DNA from: DASSSQ01 sp963839285
Lineage (GTDB): Bacteria > Actinomycetota > Thermoleophilia > Gaiellales > Gaiellaceae
Assembly: GCA_963839285.1 (NCBI GenBank)
Contig: CAWIUN010000011.1
Span: forward strand, 1-53,121
Length of the DNA: 53,121 bases
Direction of reading: 5' to 3'
A program made the position numbers and the translations under genes. The stretch's first letter is position 1. Each line of letters opens with the position of its first letter. The notes under the pieces were generated by a model. That model had not been told where the DNA came from and made no database searches. It was given only the letters and a program-made list of their open reading frames with translations. This document shows, piece by piece, positions 1-8,274 of the stretch.

Positions 1-25
1 CGCTCGTGACAGATTGTCACGAGCG
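1..25. repeat. Palindromic hairpin downstream of the aldehyde dehydrogenase
   Basis: A perfect 11-bp inverted repeat with a 3-nt loop (arms 1-11 and 15-25, core GTGACAGATTGTCAC) lies 12 nt beyond the stop codon of the aldehyde dehydrogenase. Twenty bases (6-25) recur identically at 10603-10622, and looser versions occur at 10513-10527 and 39270-39284. There is no U tract, so a classical intrinsic terminator is doubtful. It may be a REP-like or transcript-end element. Confidence 0.7.
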
Positions 26-36
26 CGCCGAGTCGC

Positions 37-1503
37 TCAGACCCCGAACGGGTTGATCGGGCGCGAGCCGGTGTTGACGACCACCGACTTCGTCTCGAGG
101 TAGAGCTCGAGCGTCTCGAGCGCGAGCTCGCGGCCGAACCCCGACTGCTTGTAGCCGCCGAACGGGATCCCCGGAAAGGCGGTGTAGGGCATGTTGATCC
201 CGACCGTGCCCGACTTGATCCGCGCGGCCAGCCGGTGCCCACGCGCCGGGTCGCCCGTCCAGACCGTCGCCATCAGGCCGTACTTGACCTCGTTCGCGAG
301 GCGGATCGCATCCTGTTCGTCCTCGAACGGGATCACGGTCACCACCGGCCCGAAGATCTCCTCCTGCGCGACGAGCGAGTCGTTGCCGAGCCCGGCGAGC
401 ACGGTCGGCCGGTAGAAGGCGCCCGGGCCGTCGCCCGGCTCGCCGCCGACGACGACCTCGCCGCCCTCCTCGCGGCCGGCCTCGACGAAGCCGTGCACCT
501 TGTCGCGATGCGCGGCCGAGATCAGCGAGCCCACCTGGGTCTCCGCGTCGAGCGGGTCGCCGACCCTGAGCGCGGCGGCCTTCTCCGCGAGGCCGGAGAC
601 GACGTCGTCGTAGATCGAGCGCTCGACCAGCACCCGCGAGCGCGCCTCGCAGCTCTGGCCGGCGGCGTAGTAGATCGACCAGGCGGCGCTCGGGATCGCC
701 GAGTCGAGGTCGGCGTCCGCGAAGATCAGGTTCGGGCTCTTGCCGCCGAGCTCGAGCGTCAGCCGCTTGATCGGGTCGGAGCAGAGCCGCATGATCTCGC
801 CGCCCGTCCTCGTCGAGCCGGTGAAGGCGACCTTGTCGACGCCGGGATGGCGGACGAGGTGGGCGCCGGTCGTCGGGCCGTCGCCCGGGACGATGTTGAC
901 CGCGCCGGCCGGGAAGCCGACCTCGGACGCGAGCTCGGCCAGGCGCAGCGCGGTCAGCGGCGTCTGCGGGTCCGGCTTCAGCACGACCGGGCAGCCTGCC
1001 GCGAGCGCGGGCGCCAGCTTCCAGGTCGTCATCATCAGCGGGTAGTTCCAGGGCACGATCTGCCCCGCGACGCCGACCGGCTCCTTCAGCGAGTAGAAGA
1101 GCAGCGAGCCGCCGACCGGGTTCGAGCGGCCGCCGATCGAGCCGACCGCCGAGGCGTAGAAGCGGAAGTTCTCGATCGCGCCGGCGACCTCGGCCTTGAC
1201 GGACGAGATCGCCTTGCCGACGTTGCGCGCCTCGAGCTCGGCCAGCTCCTTGCGGTTGGCCTGGATCGCGTCCGCGAGCGCGTGCAGGAGCCGCGAGCGC
1301 TCGTTCGGCGGCGTCTTCCCCCAGGCTCCGTCGAGTGCGGCGCGGGCCGCCTCGACCGCCCGGTCGACGTCGGCCTCGCCGGCCATCGCCGCCCGCGCGA
1401 GCGGCTCGCCGGTCGCCGGCTCGGCCAGCTCCCGCACCTCGCCGGAGGCCGCCTCGCAGCCGGCGCCGTCGATGAAGAGCCCGTACTCGGTCGCGACGGC
1501 CAT
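37..1503 (-). CDS. NAD(P)+-dependent aldehyde dehydrogenase
   Basis: This 488-residue protein has the full length and order of the aldehyde dehydrogenase superfamily, which oxidises aldehydes to acids in the cytoplasm. Visible motifs are PWNYP (Asn153), VLKP (Lys176, cofactor binding), ELGGKSP (general-base Glu251), GQSCEA (nucleophile Cys285) and EEIFGP near residue 380. The open frame runs far upstream, but ATG at 1503 is chosen because homology starts there and a TAGGCT box sits 7 nt before it. Substrate cannot be assigned; the family includes betaine, gamma-aminobutyraldehyde and broad-specificity enzymes. It is divergent from the YjbR-like gene, with 47 bp between the starts. Confidence 0.93.
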   Translation of the reverse strand: MAVATEYGLFIDGAGCEAASGEVRELAEPATGEPLARAAMAGEADVDRAVEAARAALDGAWGKTPPNERSRLLHALADAIQANRKELAELEARNVGKAISSVKAEVAGAIENFRFYASAVGSIGGRSNPVGGSLLFYSLKEPVGVAGQIVPWNYPLMMTTWKLAPALAAGCPVVLKPDPQTPLTALRLAELASEVGFPAGAVNIVPGDGPTTGAHLVRHPGVDKVAFTGSTRTGGEIMRLCSDPIKRLTLELGGKSPNLIFADADLDSAIPSAAWSIYYAAGQSCEARSRVLVERSIYDDVVSGLAEKAAALRVGDPLDAETQVGSLISAAHRDKVHGFVEAGREEGGEVVVGGEPGDGPGAFYRPTVLAGLGNDSLVAQEEIFGPVVTVIPFEDEQDAIRLANEVKYGLMATVWTGDPARGHRLAARIKSGTVGINMPYTAFPGIPFGGYKQSGFGRELALETLELYLETKSVVVNTGSRPINPFGV

Positions 1504-1510
1504 CGTGCGG

Positions 1511-1516
1511 AGCCTA
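1511..1516 (-). promoter_or_regulatory. Probable leaderless -10 box (TAGGCT) of the aldehyde dehydrogenase
   Basis: TAGGCT on the minus strand ends 7 nt before the ATG, which would place the transcript start on or next to the start codon. No convincing -35 is visible. The same spacing recurs at many genes in the window. Confidence 0.5.
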
Positions 1517-1550
1517 CTGCCTCGGCCCCGCGCTGTGCGACGATCCCCGG

Positions 1551-1925
1551 GTGAGCGAGAAGGAGCGGACGCTGGCCGAGATCCGGCGGCTCTGCCTGGC
1601 GCTGCCGGAGACGACGGAGCGCCCGAGCCACGGCTCGCCGACCTTCTTCGTCCGCGCGGGGCGCTCGTTCCTGAGCGTGCACGACGACCACCACGGCGAC
1701 GGTCGCTTCGCGATCTGGTGCGCGGCGCCCGCGGGGATGCAGGAGCTGCTCGTCGAGGCCGACCCGGAGCGCTTCTTCGTCCCGCCCTACGTCGGCCCGC
1801 GCGGCTGGCTCGGCTTCCGGCTCGACCGCGGCTACGACCCCGAGGAGCTCGCCGGGATCGTCGAGGACGCCTACGCGGAGATCGCGCCGCCGAAGCTCGT
1901 CGAGCAGGCGCGCCTAGACTCGTAG
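1551..1925 (+). CDS. MmcQ/YjbR family protein
   Basis: This 124-residue protein starts at GTG and resembles the MmcQ/YjbR family (DUF419, CyaY-like fold), seen as small DNA-binding-like or unassigned cytosolic proteins. The N-terminal part carries the family-like pattern around RLCLALPETTERPSHGSPTF, followed by an FVPPYVGPRGWLGFRLD segment. The length fits the family (about 110-130). No catalytic residues are known for these proteins, so no reaction is claimed. It lies between the divergent aldehyde dehydrogenase and a small downstream gene that has its own ribosome-binding site. Confidence 0.82.
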   Translation: MSEKERTLAEIRRLCLALPETTERPSHGSPTFFVRAGRSFLSVHDDHHGDGRFAIWCAAPAGMQELLVEADPERFFVPPYVGPRGWLGFRLDRGYDPEELAGIVEDAYAEIAPPKLVEQARLDS

Positions 1926-1968
1926 TGTCCGTTTCGGTCCCGCAGGAGCAGGGGAGGTAGCCACGGTC

Positions 1969-2211
1969 ATGAGCAACGTCCACGTCGAAGCGGCTCGGAT
2001 CCCGGACCGCGACCGCCTGCTGGCGGAGCTGAAGGAGGCCGGCCTCGACGCCCACGCGGTCGACGAGGTCGAGATCGAGGTGCGCTACGCAGACGAGGAA
2101 GGAGCGGTCGACCTGCTGCTCCAGATCGAGGGGACGATCATGTCGATCGGCGCCCAGTTCGTGCCGATCAAGCACGAGGGCGTCATCTACATCCGCCCGC
2201 CCGTCGCCTAG
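1969..2211 (+). CDS. Small hypothetical protein, 80 aa
   Basis: I do not recognise this 80-residue protein. It starts at ATG after a good ribosome-binding site (AGGGGAGG, about 9 nt upstream), and TAGACT and TAGTGT boxes 30-50 nt upstream could serve as a promoter. It is rich in Asp, Glu and Val, has no membrane segment or signal peptide, and its predicted pattern is an N-terminal helix followed by alternating beta strands (DEVEIEVRYAD, DLLLQIEGT, GVIYIRP). This looks like a small alpha/beta cytosolic domain. Codon use matches the neighbours. Confidence 0.6.
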   Translation: MSNVHVEAARIPDRDRLLAELKEAGLDAHAVDEVEIEVRYADEEGAVDLLLQIEGTIMSIGAQFVPIKHEGVIYIRPPVA

Positions 2212-2906
2212 CGGCTCGGTCTCCACTGGACGTCCCTGGCGAGGCCTTCCGGCCAAGCAGGGCTGCCGGCGTCCGTGGCGCCTGCCGGTCGCAGTCTGAG
2301 GACGCCGGTGCGGCCGGGCGGCGGCAGCCACGGCCGATGCCGGCACCCGGCCGCGAGGTCAGTAGACCGTCTCCCCCCGCTCCAGCATCTCGACGAAGGC
2401 GGCCAGGCGGCGCGCACGCGTCTCGGGCCGCTTCGCCGCCTGGAGCCGGTAGAGGATCGCGTAGCGGTTCCGGCTCGAGAGGCCGGCGAAGAACGCCGCC
2501 GCGTCCGGCCGCCGCTCGAGCTCGGCGCGCAGGTCGTCCGGCACCTCGATCGTCGCCGGCGCCCGCGTACGCGGCGTCCCAGCGCCCGTCCGCCCGGGCG
2601 CGCTCGACCTCGGCCAGCCCCGGCGGCCGCATCGCGCCCTCGGCGATCAGCCGCTCGGCGGCCGCGCGGTTCCGCCTCGACCAGGGGCTGCGGGCCCGCC
2701 GGGGCGTGAACCGCTGCAGGTAGTAGGTCTCGTCGAGCCGCCGCACCCGGCTGTCGATCCAGCCCCAGGCGAGCGCGACCTCGAGCGCCTCCGCGTAGGT
2801 GACGGTCGTCGCCCCGCTGCCCTTCTTCGCGAACCGCAGCCAGACGCCGTCGGCGTCGCCGTGATGCTCGGCGAGCCACGCCTCCCACTCGGCGGGCGAG
2901 CCGAAC

Positions 2907-4079
<1,173 letters not shown>

Positions 4080-4128
4080 CGCCCTCGCCCGGCCGGCGCC
4101 GGCCGCCGGCCCGGCTCGGGTCGGCGCC

Positions 4129-4956
4129 TCACGGCGCGAACTCCGCCCGGACCGGCGCGTCGTAGATCCCCATCTCGTCGGCGCGGCCGTAGAGCTCGCG
4201 GATCGCGGCACGGCCCTCGTCGCCCATGTCGACCGTCAGCTCGTCGACGTACATGGCGACGAACCGGTCGAGGGTCGCGTCGTCGAGGTCGCGGCCGAAC
4301 CGTCGCGCGTAGGCGAGTGCCTCGGGACGCGCGTCGAGCCCGGCGCGGATCGCCGCCCGCAGCACCGCCGAGACGTCCTCGAGCCGCTCGCCGAGGTCGC
4401 GGCGGACCGTGTTGACGCCGAGCGGCAGCGGCAGCCCGGTCTCCTGCCGCCACCAGTCGCCGAGGTCGGCGCACTTCTCGACCCCCGCGGCCGCGTAGGT
4501 CAGCTGCCCCTCGTGGATCAGCAGGCCCGCGTCGGCGCGGCCCTCTGCCACCGCGGGCAGGATCTCGTCGAACGGCAGCGCCTCGTGCACGAAGTCGCCG
4601 CCGAGGTACATGCGCAGCACGAGGTAGGCGGTCGTCAGCCGGCCCGGGATCGCGATCCGCGTCCGCTGCAGCCGGCCGCGCGAGAGCTCTTCGCGCGCGA
4701 CGACGACCGGCCCGTACCCCGAGCCCATGCTCGCGCCGTGCGGCAGCAGCAGGTAGTCGTCCTGGACGACCGGGTACGCCGCGGCAGAGAGCGCGGACAC
4801 CTCGAGCCGCGCCTCGCGCGCCCACTCGTTCAGCGTCTGGATGTCCGCGGGCACGAGCTCGAACTCGAGCCCGCGGGTGTCGACCCGCCCCTCCGCGATC
4901 GCCCAGACCATGAAGGCGTCGTCGGGATCGGGGCTGTGGCCGACGCGGATTGGCAC
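4129..4956 (-). CDS. mqnD: MqnA/MqnD-family protein, probable 1,4-dihydroxy-6-naphthoate synthase
   Basis: This 275-residue protein has the periplasmic-binding-protein-like fold of the MqnA/MqnD family. MqnD converts cyclic dehypoxanthine futalosine to 1,4-dihydroxy-6-naphthoate in the futalosine route to menaquinone. Visible features are the N-terminal HSPDPDDAFM (the MqnD S-x-x-P-D-D-x-F pattern), LEVSALSAAAYP, GSGYGPVVV, and GLLIHEGQLTY with its conserved His. No signal peptide is present, which argues against an ABC-transporter binding protein. The start is GTG at 4956, with TAGCCT 6 nt upstream. Other mqn genes are not in the window, so MqnD versus a paralogue remains open. Confidence 0.72.
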   Translation of the reverse strand: MPIRVGHSPDPDDAFMVWAIAEGRVDTRGLEFELVPADIQTLNEWAREARLEVSALSAAAYPVVQDDYLLLPHGASMGSGYGPVVVAREELSRGRLQRTRIAIPGRLTTAYLVLRMYLGGDFVHEALPFDEILPAVAEGRADAGLLIHEGQLTYAAAGVEKCADLGDWWRQETGLPLPLGVNTVRRDLGERLEDVSAVLRAAIRAGLDARPEALAYARRFGRDLDDATLDRFVAMYVDELTVDMGDEGRAAIRELYGRADEMGIYDAPVRAEFAP

Positions 4957-4962
4957 AGCCGT

Positions 4963-4982
4963 AGGCTAGACGGCGATACGCT
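4963..4982. promoter_or_regulatory. Compact divergent promoter pair, mqnD-like gene / DtxR-family gene
   Basis: Only 33 bp separate the two start codons. On the minus strand TAGCCT (4963-4968) lies 6 nt before the MqnD-like GTG. On the plus strand TACGCT (4977-4982) lies 7 nt before the regulator GTG. Both spacings fit leaderless transcription, and binding by the DtxR-family product here would affect both genes. Confidence 0.45.
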
Positions 4983-4989
4983 GGAGCGC

Positions 4990-5433
4990 GTGAGCAAGCA
5001 GCCGCTGAGCAGCGCGATCCAGGACTACCTGAAGAGCATCTACAAGCTCCAGACGGGCGAGGGGCGCCTGACGATCTCGGCGCTCGCGGCAGACCAGGGC
5101 GTCTCGCCCGCCTCGGCGAGCGCGATGGTCAAGAAGCTGGCCGCGCTCGACCTGCTCGAGCACGAGCCCTACCGCGGCTTCCACCTGACCGCGGACGGCG
5201 AGAAGGTCGCGATCGAGGTGATCCGCCACCACCGGCTGCTCGAGCTCTACCTCGCGGAGACGCTCGGGCTGCACGTCGACGACGTCCACGACGAGGCCGA
5301 CCGGCTCGAGCACGTGATCTCGGAGGAGCTGGAGGAGCGGATCGACCGGGCGCTCGGCTTCCCGACGCACGACCCGCACGGCGACCCGATCCCGAACGCC
5401 GACCTCGAATGGCCGGCCGAGCGGCGCAGGTAG
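4990..5433 (+). CDS. DtxR/MntR-family metal-dependent transcriptional regulator
   Basis: This 147-residue protein matches MntR-type regulators, which bind Fe2+ or Mn2+ and repress metal-uptake genes. The N-terminal winged helix covers roughly residues 5-65 (AIQDYLKSIYKLQ, LAADQGVSPASASAMVKKL, HLTADGEKVA), and the dimerisation/metal domain follows (HHRLLELYLAETLG, DEADRLEHVISEELEERID, FPTHDPHGDPIP). The E-x2-L-E-H and DPHGDPIP segments carry metal ligands typical of the family. It lacks the C-terminal SH3 domain of DtxR/IdeR, so it is MntR length. No metal-transport gene is adjacent, so the metal is not assigned. Confidence 0.9.
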   Translation: MSKQPLSSAIQDYLKSIYKLQTGEGRLTISALAADQGVSPASASAMVKKLAALDLLEHEPYRGFHLTADGEKVAIEVIRHHRLLELYLAETLGLHVDDVHDEADRLEHVISEELEERIDRALGFPTHDPHGDPIPNADLEWPAERRR

Positions 5434-5455
5434 CCCGCCCCGGGCCCGCTCCCTC

Positions 5456-5620
5456 TTTCGGCACGAGATCGGCACATTTGCGCGCGGAAGGTCGCCGCTA
5501 CGGTGACGTCCCCGTGGGTGGGCGGGAACCAGGCGGGCGCTCCGCGTTTCGGCACGAGATCGGCACATGCGCGCGCGGAAGCCGCCGCTACGGTGAGGTC
5601 CCCGTGGGCGGGCGGGAACC
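5456..5620. repeat. Imperfect tandem duplication of a ~75-bp unit
   Basis: Copy 1 (5456-5530) and copy 2 (5547-5620) align over their length with one 1-nt gap and about five mismatches. Both begin TTTCGGCACGAGATCGGCAC and end GGGCGGGAACC. Each contains the direct repeat CGGCAC-N5-CGGCAC. They fill most of the 290-bp gap between the DtxR-family gene and the convergent methyltransferase. No open frame with coding character was seen. It may be a family of dispersed intergenic repeats. Confidence 0.8.
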
Positions 5621-5723
5621 GGGACGGCCAGGCGGGCGGGACCGGGACGACCGGGACCCGCGCGCACGACCCGCCGGTACGCGGGCCCGAGCCCCGCGCG
5701 CGGAGGGCGAGCCGGACGAGCGG

Positions 5724-6473
5724 CTACCTCGCAGGCTTGAGCGCGCGCAGGTGCAGGAAGAGCGGGAGCCGCTGCCAGCGGCGGCCGCGCTCCCCGTCGA
5801 AGCCGCCGTCCGGCACCGCCGGCTCGCGCAACCGGTCGACCAGCAGCCCCGCGTCGGTGAGCCAGCCGACCGCGTCCTCGACCGGCCGGTGCATCGACTC
5901 GAAGGTCATCGACAGCCCGTCGCGCTCGACGCGGTCGGCGTACCGCCGACGTGCGAGGTAGGCGTCCCGGATCACGAACGGGCTGTCGGCGTCGTCGCCC
6001 TCGAACTGCCCGCCGGAGTTGAGCGGGTGGACGACCGCGACGCAGATGCGCCCGCCCGGCACGAGCAGCCGCGCGGCTTCGCGCGCCGCGCCGGCCGGGT
6101 CGTCCATGTCCTGCATCGACATGAAGGCGACGACGAGGTCGGCGCACCCGTCCGGGAGCGGCACGGCGGCGGCATCCGCCTCGTGCACCTCGATCGCCGG
6201 GTCGGCCTCGCGCGCCGCCGCGACCAGCGTCGGGGACGCGTCGACGCCGACGACCGCGTGGCCGAGCGCCTTCAGGTCGCGGGAGAGCCGACCCTCCCCG
6301 CAGCCGAGGTCGACGGTCAGCCGCCCCGGCGCGGGCACGAGCTCGAGGAACTGGTCGCGGTGGAAGCGCCAGTAGCTGTCGTGCCCGGGCGTGCGCGCCC
6401 AGGCGATCCACGCCTCGGCGTTCGCCTCCCACGGCTCGCGGAGCGGCCCGTCTACGTTCGCCCGAAGAACCAT
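5724..6473 (-). CDS. Class I SAM-dependent methyltransferase
   Basis: This 249-residue protein has the class I methyltransferase fold. Motif I is DLGCGEG at residues 55-61, VGVDAS near 76 is the motif II acidic strand, and LVVAFMSMQDMDD near 125 followed by LLVPGGRICVAVVHP near 145 complete motifs IV-V. These bind S-adenosylmethionine; the methyl acceptor is unknown. The pattern resembles the Methyltransf_11 group. ATG at 6473 overlaps the 3' end of the upstream small gene by 22 nt, which suggests translational coupling. The gene converges on the 75-bp tandem repeats. Confidence 0.87.
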   Translation of the reverse strand: MVLRANVDGPLREPWEANAEAWIAWARTPGHDSYWRFHRDQFLELVPAPGRLTVDLGCGEGRLSRDLKALGHAVVGVDASPTLVAAAREADPAIEVHEADAAAVPLPDGCADLVVAFMSMQDMDDPAGAAREAARLLVPGGRICVAVVHPLNSGGQFEGDDADSPFVIRDAYLARRRYADRVERDGLSMTFESMHRPVEDAVGWLTDAGLLVDRLREPAVPDGGFDGERGRRWQRLPLFLHLRALKPAR

Positions 6474-6796
6474 CGCTCGAGCGGCTTCAGCAGCTCCTTG
6501 CGCGTGAACGGCTTCACGTCGGCGGCGAGCCCGTCCTCCTCGAGCACCCGGACGTCGTCCTCCAGGCTCGCGTTCGCGGCCTCGAGCGCGTCCTCGAGCT
6601 CGAACCCCTCGAACAGATAGTCGTCGCCGCGCGGCTCGCCGCTCGAGCGCAGCTGCGGGTTGACGGCGCGCCCGACCGCCCAGACGGCGCCCGGCTTCCG
6701 CTCGATCCAGACGACGACGCGCTCCTCGGCGCCCTCGTCGTCGACTCCGTGCAGCTCTCGTTCGGCGAACCGGCCGGCGGTCTGATTCCGCTTCAC
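6452..6796 (-). CDS. Hypothetical protein coupled to the methyltransferase
   Basis: I do not recognise this protein of about 114 residues. It is acidic, with no signal or membrane segment, and has a beta-rich middle (ERVVVWIERKPGAVWAVGRAV) and a basic C-terminus (KELLKPLERWFFGRT). A TTG at 6811 is possible, but GTG at 6796 is preferred because TATCCT lies 6 nt before it, matching the leaderless pattern of the window. Its 3' end overlaps the methyltransferase start, so the two are probably one transcript. It is divergent from a small gene with only 23 bp between the starts. Confidence 0.6.
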   Translation of the reverse strand: MKRNQTAGRFAERELHGVDDEGAEERVVVWIERKPGAVWAVGRAVNPQLRSSGEPRGDDYLFEGFELEDALEAANASLEDDVRVLEEDGLAADVKPFTRKELLKPLERWFFGRT

Positions 6797-6802
6797 GGGC
6801 TG

Positions 6803-6812
6803 AGGATACAAT
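6803..6812. promoter_or_regulatory. Overlapping bidirectional -10 boxes (AGGATACAAT)
   Basis: TACAAT on the plus strand (6807-6812) is 7 nt before the ATG at 6820. TATCCT on the minus strand (6803-6808) is 6 nt before the GTG at 6796. The two boxes share two base pairs. Both fit leaderless starts, so the pair would be mutually exclusive for RNA polymerase. Confidence 0.55.
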
Positions 6813-6819
6813 CGCCGCG

Positions 6820-7071
6820 ATGCTCAGGAACCGCTCCTTCCTCCGCAATCCCTTCTCGTTCCTCTTCGCGCGCTCGGCGGCGGAGGACCGGCTCGCCGCG
6901 TACGTGATCCGCGAGCACCGCCGCGGCAGGCCGCTCGGAGAGGTGCTCGAGGATCCCTACGTCCGCAACCGCGCCACGGAGCGGCAGCGCGACCGCGTGC
7001 TGCAGCGGGCAGACGTGATCCACGCCGTCGGCGAGCACGTCGCCGAGTCGCACCGGACCGACACGCCGTAG
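6820..7071 (+). CDS. Small basic hypothetical protein, 83 aa
   Basis: I do not recognise this 83-residue protein. It is Arg-rich and mostly helical by composition: an N-terminal LRNRSFLRNPFSFLF segment, then helices such as EDRLAAYVIREHRRG and RQRDRVLQRADVIHAVGEHV. The start is supported by a strong TACAAT box 7 nt upstream. It has no signal peptide and no cysteines. The sequence could suit nucleic-acid binding, but that is a guess from charge only. Confidence 0.6.
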   Translation: MLRNRSFLRNPFSFLFARSAAEDRLAAYVIREHRRGRPLGEVLEDPYVRNRATERQRDRVLQRADVIHAVGEHVAESHRTDTP

Positions 7072-7153
7072 AGGCCTTGACGCGCATCGCCGCGGCTGCC
7101 GCCCAGGCGCGGCGCCTGGACGGCCCGCGGGACGGCCAACGCGCGTCAGGTCT

Positions 7154-8083
7154 CTAGACCTCGCGGCCGACGCCGCGCTCGCGCGCCCGCTCGACGGCCG
7201 CCGCCGCGATCGCGAGGTCCCAGGCGGCGATGCCGTTCGACTTGAAGACGACGACGTCGTCGTCGGACTGCCGGCCGGGCAGCTCGCCCGCCACGACCTG
7301 GTGCAGCTCGTGCACCTCCAGCCAGTCGAGCAGGCCCTGGCCGACCGGCTCGATCAGGTCGCCCGACTCGAGCTCCGCGTCGGCCCGCGAGTCGACGCAG
7401 ACGAAGCTCGCCCGTTCGAGCACGACGTTGTCGAGCTCGCGCTTGTCCGGGTCGTTGGCGCCGACTGCGCAGACGAGCGCGCCCGGCGCGAGCCACTCGC
7501 CCCGCAGCACGGGGTCGCTCGAGGTCGTGACGGTGACGACGACGTCCTGCTCGCCGGCCTCGCGGTGCGTCTCGGCCGGCCTCGCGCCGACGCGCCCGCA
7601 GAAGGCGTCGAGCCGGGACTCGTCGCGGCAGTGGACGACCACCTCGTCGATCGCCGGCAGCGCCTCGCGGATGCAGGTGATCTGCGTCTCCGCCTGCCGG
7701 CCGCAGCCGATCACGCCGAGCGTCCGCGCGCCCTCCCGCGCCAGGTGCCGGGCCGCGACGCCGCTGGCGGCACCCGTCCGCAGCCGTCCGAGCAGGTCGG
7801 CCTCCAGCACCGCCTCGACCTCTCCTCGCTCGAGCGAGAAGCAGACGACGAGGAACGGCGTCCCCGCGCCCGTCCAGAGATAGCTCTTCAGCCCCGCGAT
7901 CCCGAGCCCGCGGTCGACGGCATGCATGACCCCGAAGACGCCGTCCTCGAGCTCCACCCGCCGGCGCGGCTCGCCGTCGACGAGGCCCGCGGCGATCCGC
8001 TCGAACGAGGCCTCGACCGCCGCGAGCGCGTCGGCCGGGGTCAGCAGGCCCGCGAGGTCGGCTTCGGTGAGGTAGAGGGTCAT
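7154..8083 (-). CDS. Ornithine cyclodeaminase / mu-crystallin family protein
   Basis: This 309-residue protein belongs to the ornithine cyclodeaminase/mu-crystallin family of NAD(P)-dependent enzymes. Members include ornithine cyclodeaminase, alanine dehydrogenase and ketimine reductases. The Rossmann motif GCGRQAE starts near residue 126, and LRTGAASGVA (101-110), ARxG-type and VGANDPDKRELD segments and a C-terminal FKSNGIAAWDLA are family hallmarks. The length is slightly below the usual 320-350. The substrate cannot be read from sequence. It converges on the small gene at 6820 and its 5' end faces the tRNA-Arg promoter region. Confidence 0.88.
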   Translation of the reverse strand: MTLYLTEADLAGLLTPADALAAVEASFERIAAGLVDGEPRRRVELEDGVFGVMHAVDRGLGIAGLKSYLWTGAGTPFLVVCFSLERGEVEAVLEADLLGRLRTGAASGVAARHLAREGARTLGVIGCGRQAETQITCIREALPAIDEVVVHCRDESRLDAFCGRVGARPAETHREAGEQDVVVTVTTSSDPVLRGEWLAPGALVCAVGANDPDKRELDNVVLERASFVCVDSRADAELESGDLIEPVGQGLLDWLEVHELHQVVAGELPGRQSDDDVVVFKSNGIAAWDLAIAAAAVERARERGVGREV

Positions 8084-8145
8084 CGCCCGGCACGGGCTTC
8101 GGCGGGCGGAGGCGGCGTCCTGCAGGATCGCGGACGGGCAGCCGC

Positions 8146-8151
8146 TACACT
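8146..8151 (+). promoter_or_regulatory. Probable -10 box (TACACT) of the tRNA-Arg gene
   Basis: TACACT lies 11 nt before the first base of the mature tRNA, leaving a few nt of 5' leader. No clear -35 was identified. Confidence 0.45.
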
Positions 8152-8162
8152 GGCCCGGCTAC

Positions 8163-8235
8163 GCGCCCGTAGCTCAGGGGATAGAGCGCTGCCCTGCGGA
8201 GGCAGAGGTCGCACGTTCGAATCGTGCCGGGCGCA
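8163..8235 (+). tRNA. tRNA-Arg, anticodon GCG
   Basis: The 73-nt sequence folds into a complete cloverleaf. It has a 7-bp acceptor stem (GCGCCCG/CGGGCGC), a D arm closed by GCTC/GAGC, an anticodon stem CTGCC/GGCAG, a 5-nt variable region AGGTC, and a T arm GCACG/CGTGC with loop TTCGAAT. The anticodon loop is CTGCGGA, so with U33 and G37 the anticodon is GCG, reading the Arg codon CGC. The 3' CCA is not encoded. Most bacteria read CGC with an ACG (inosine) tRNA, so this anticodon is unusual. Confidence 0.93.
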
Positions 8236-8262
8236 CTGCCGCACGGCGCGACCCCGCCTCGC

Positions 8263-8268
8263 TAGTGT
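8263..8268 (+). promoter_or_regulatory. Probable leaderless -10 box (TAGTGT) of the MBL-fold gene
   Basis: TAGTGT ends 6 nt before the ATG at 8275, with no ribosome-binding site between. This fits a transcript starting at the start codon. Confidence 0.5.
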
Positions 8269-8274
8269 CGGGGC

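Noticed and set aside
2183..2358. 3' extension of the frame downstream of the YdeI-family gene
   Set aside because: The residues after the frame break have no homology, and the true C-terminus is found in another frame ending at 2359.
4129..4956. MqnD-like protein considered as an ABC-transporter binding protein
   Set aside because: There is no signal peptide or lipobox, and the N-terminal SPDPDDAF pattern fits the MqnA/MqnD enzymes better.
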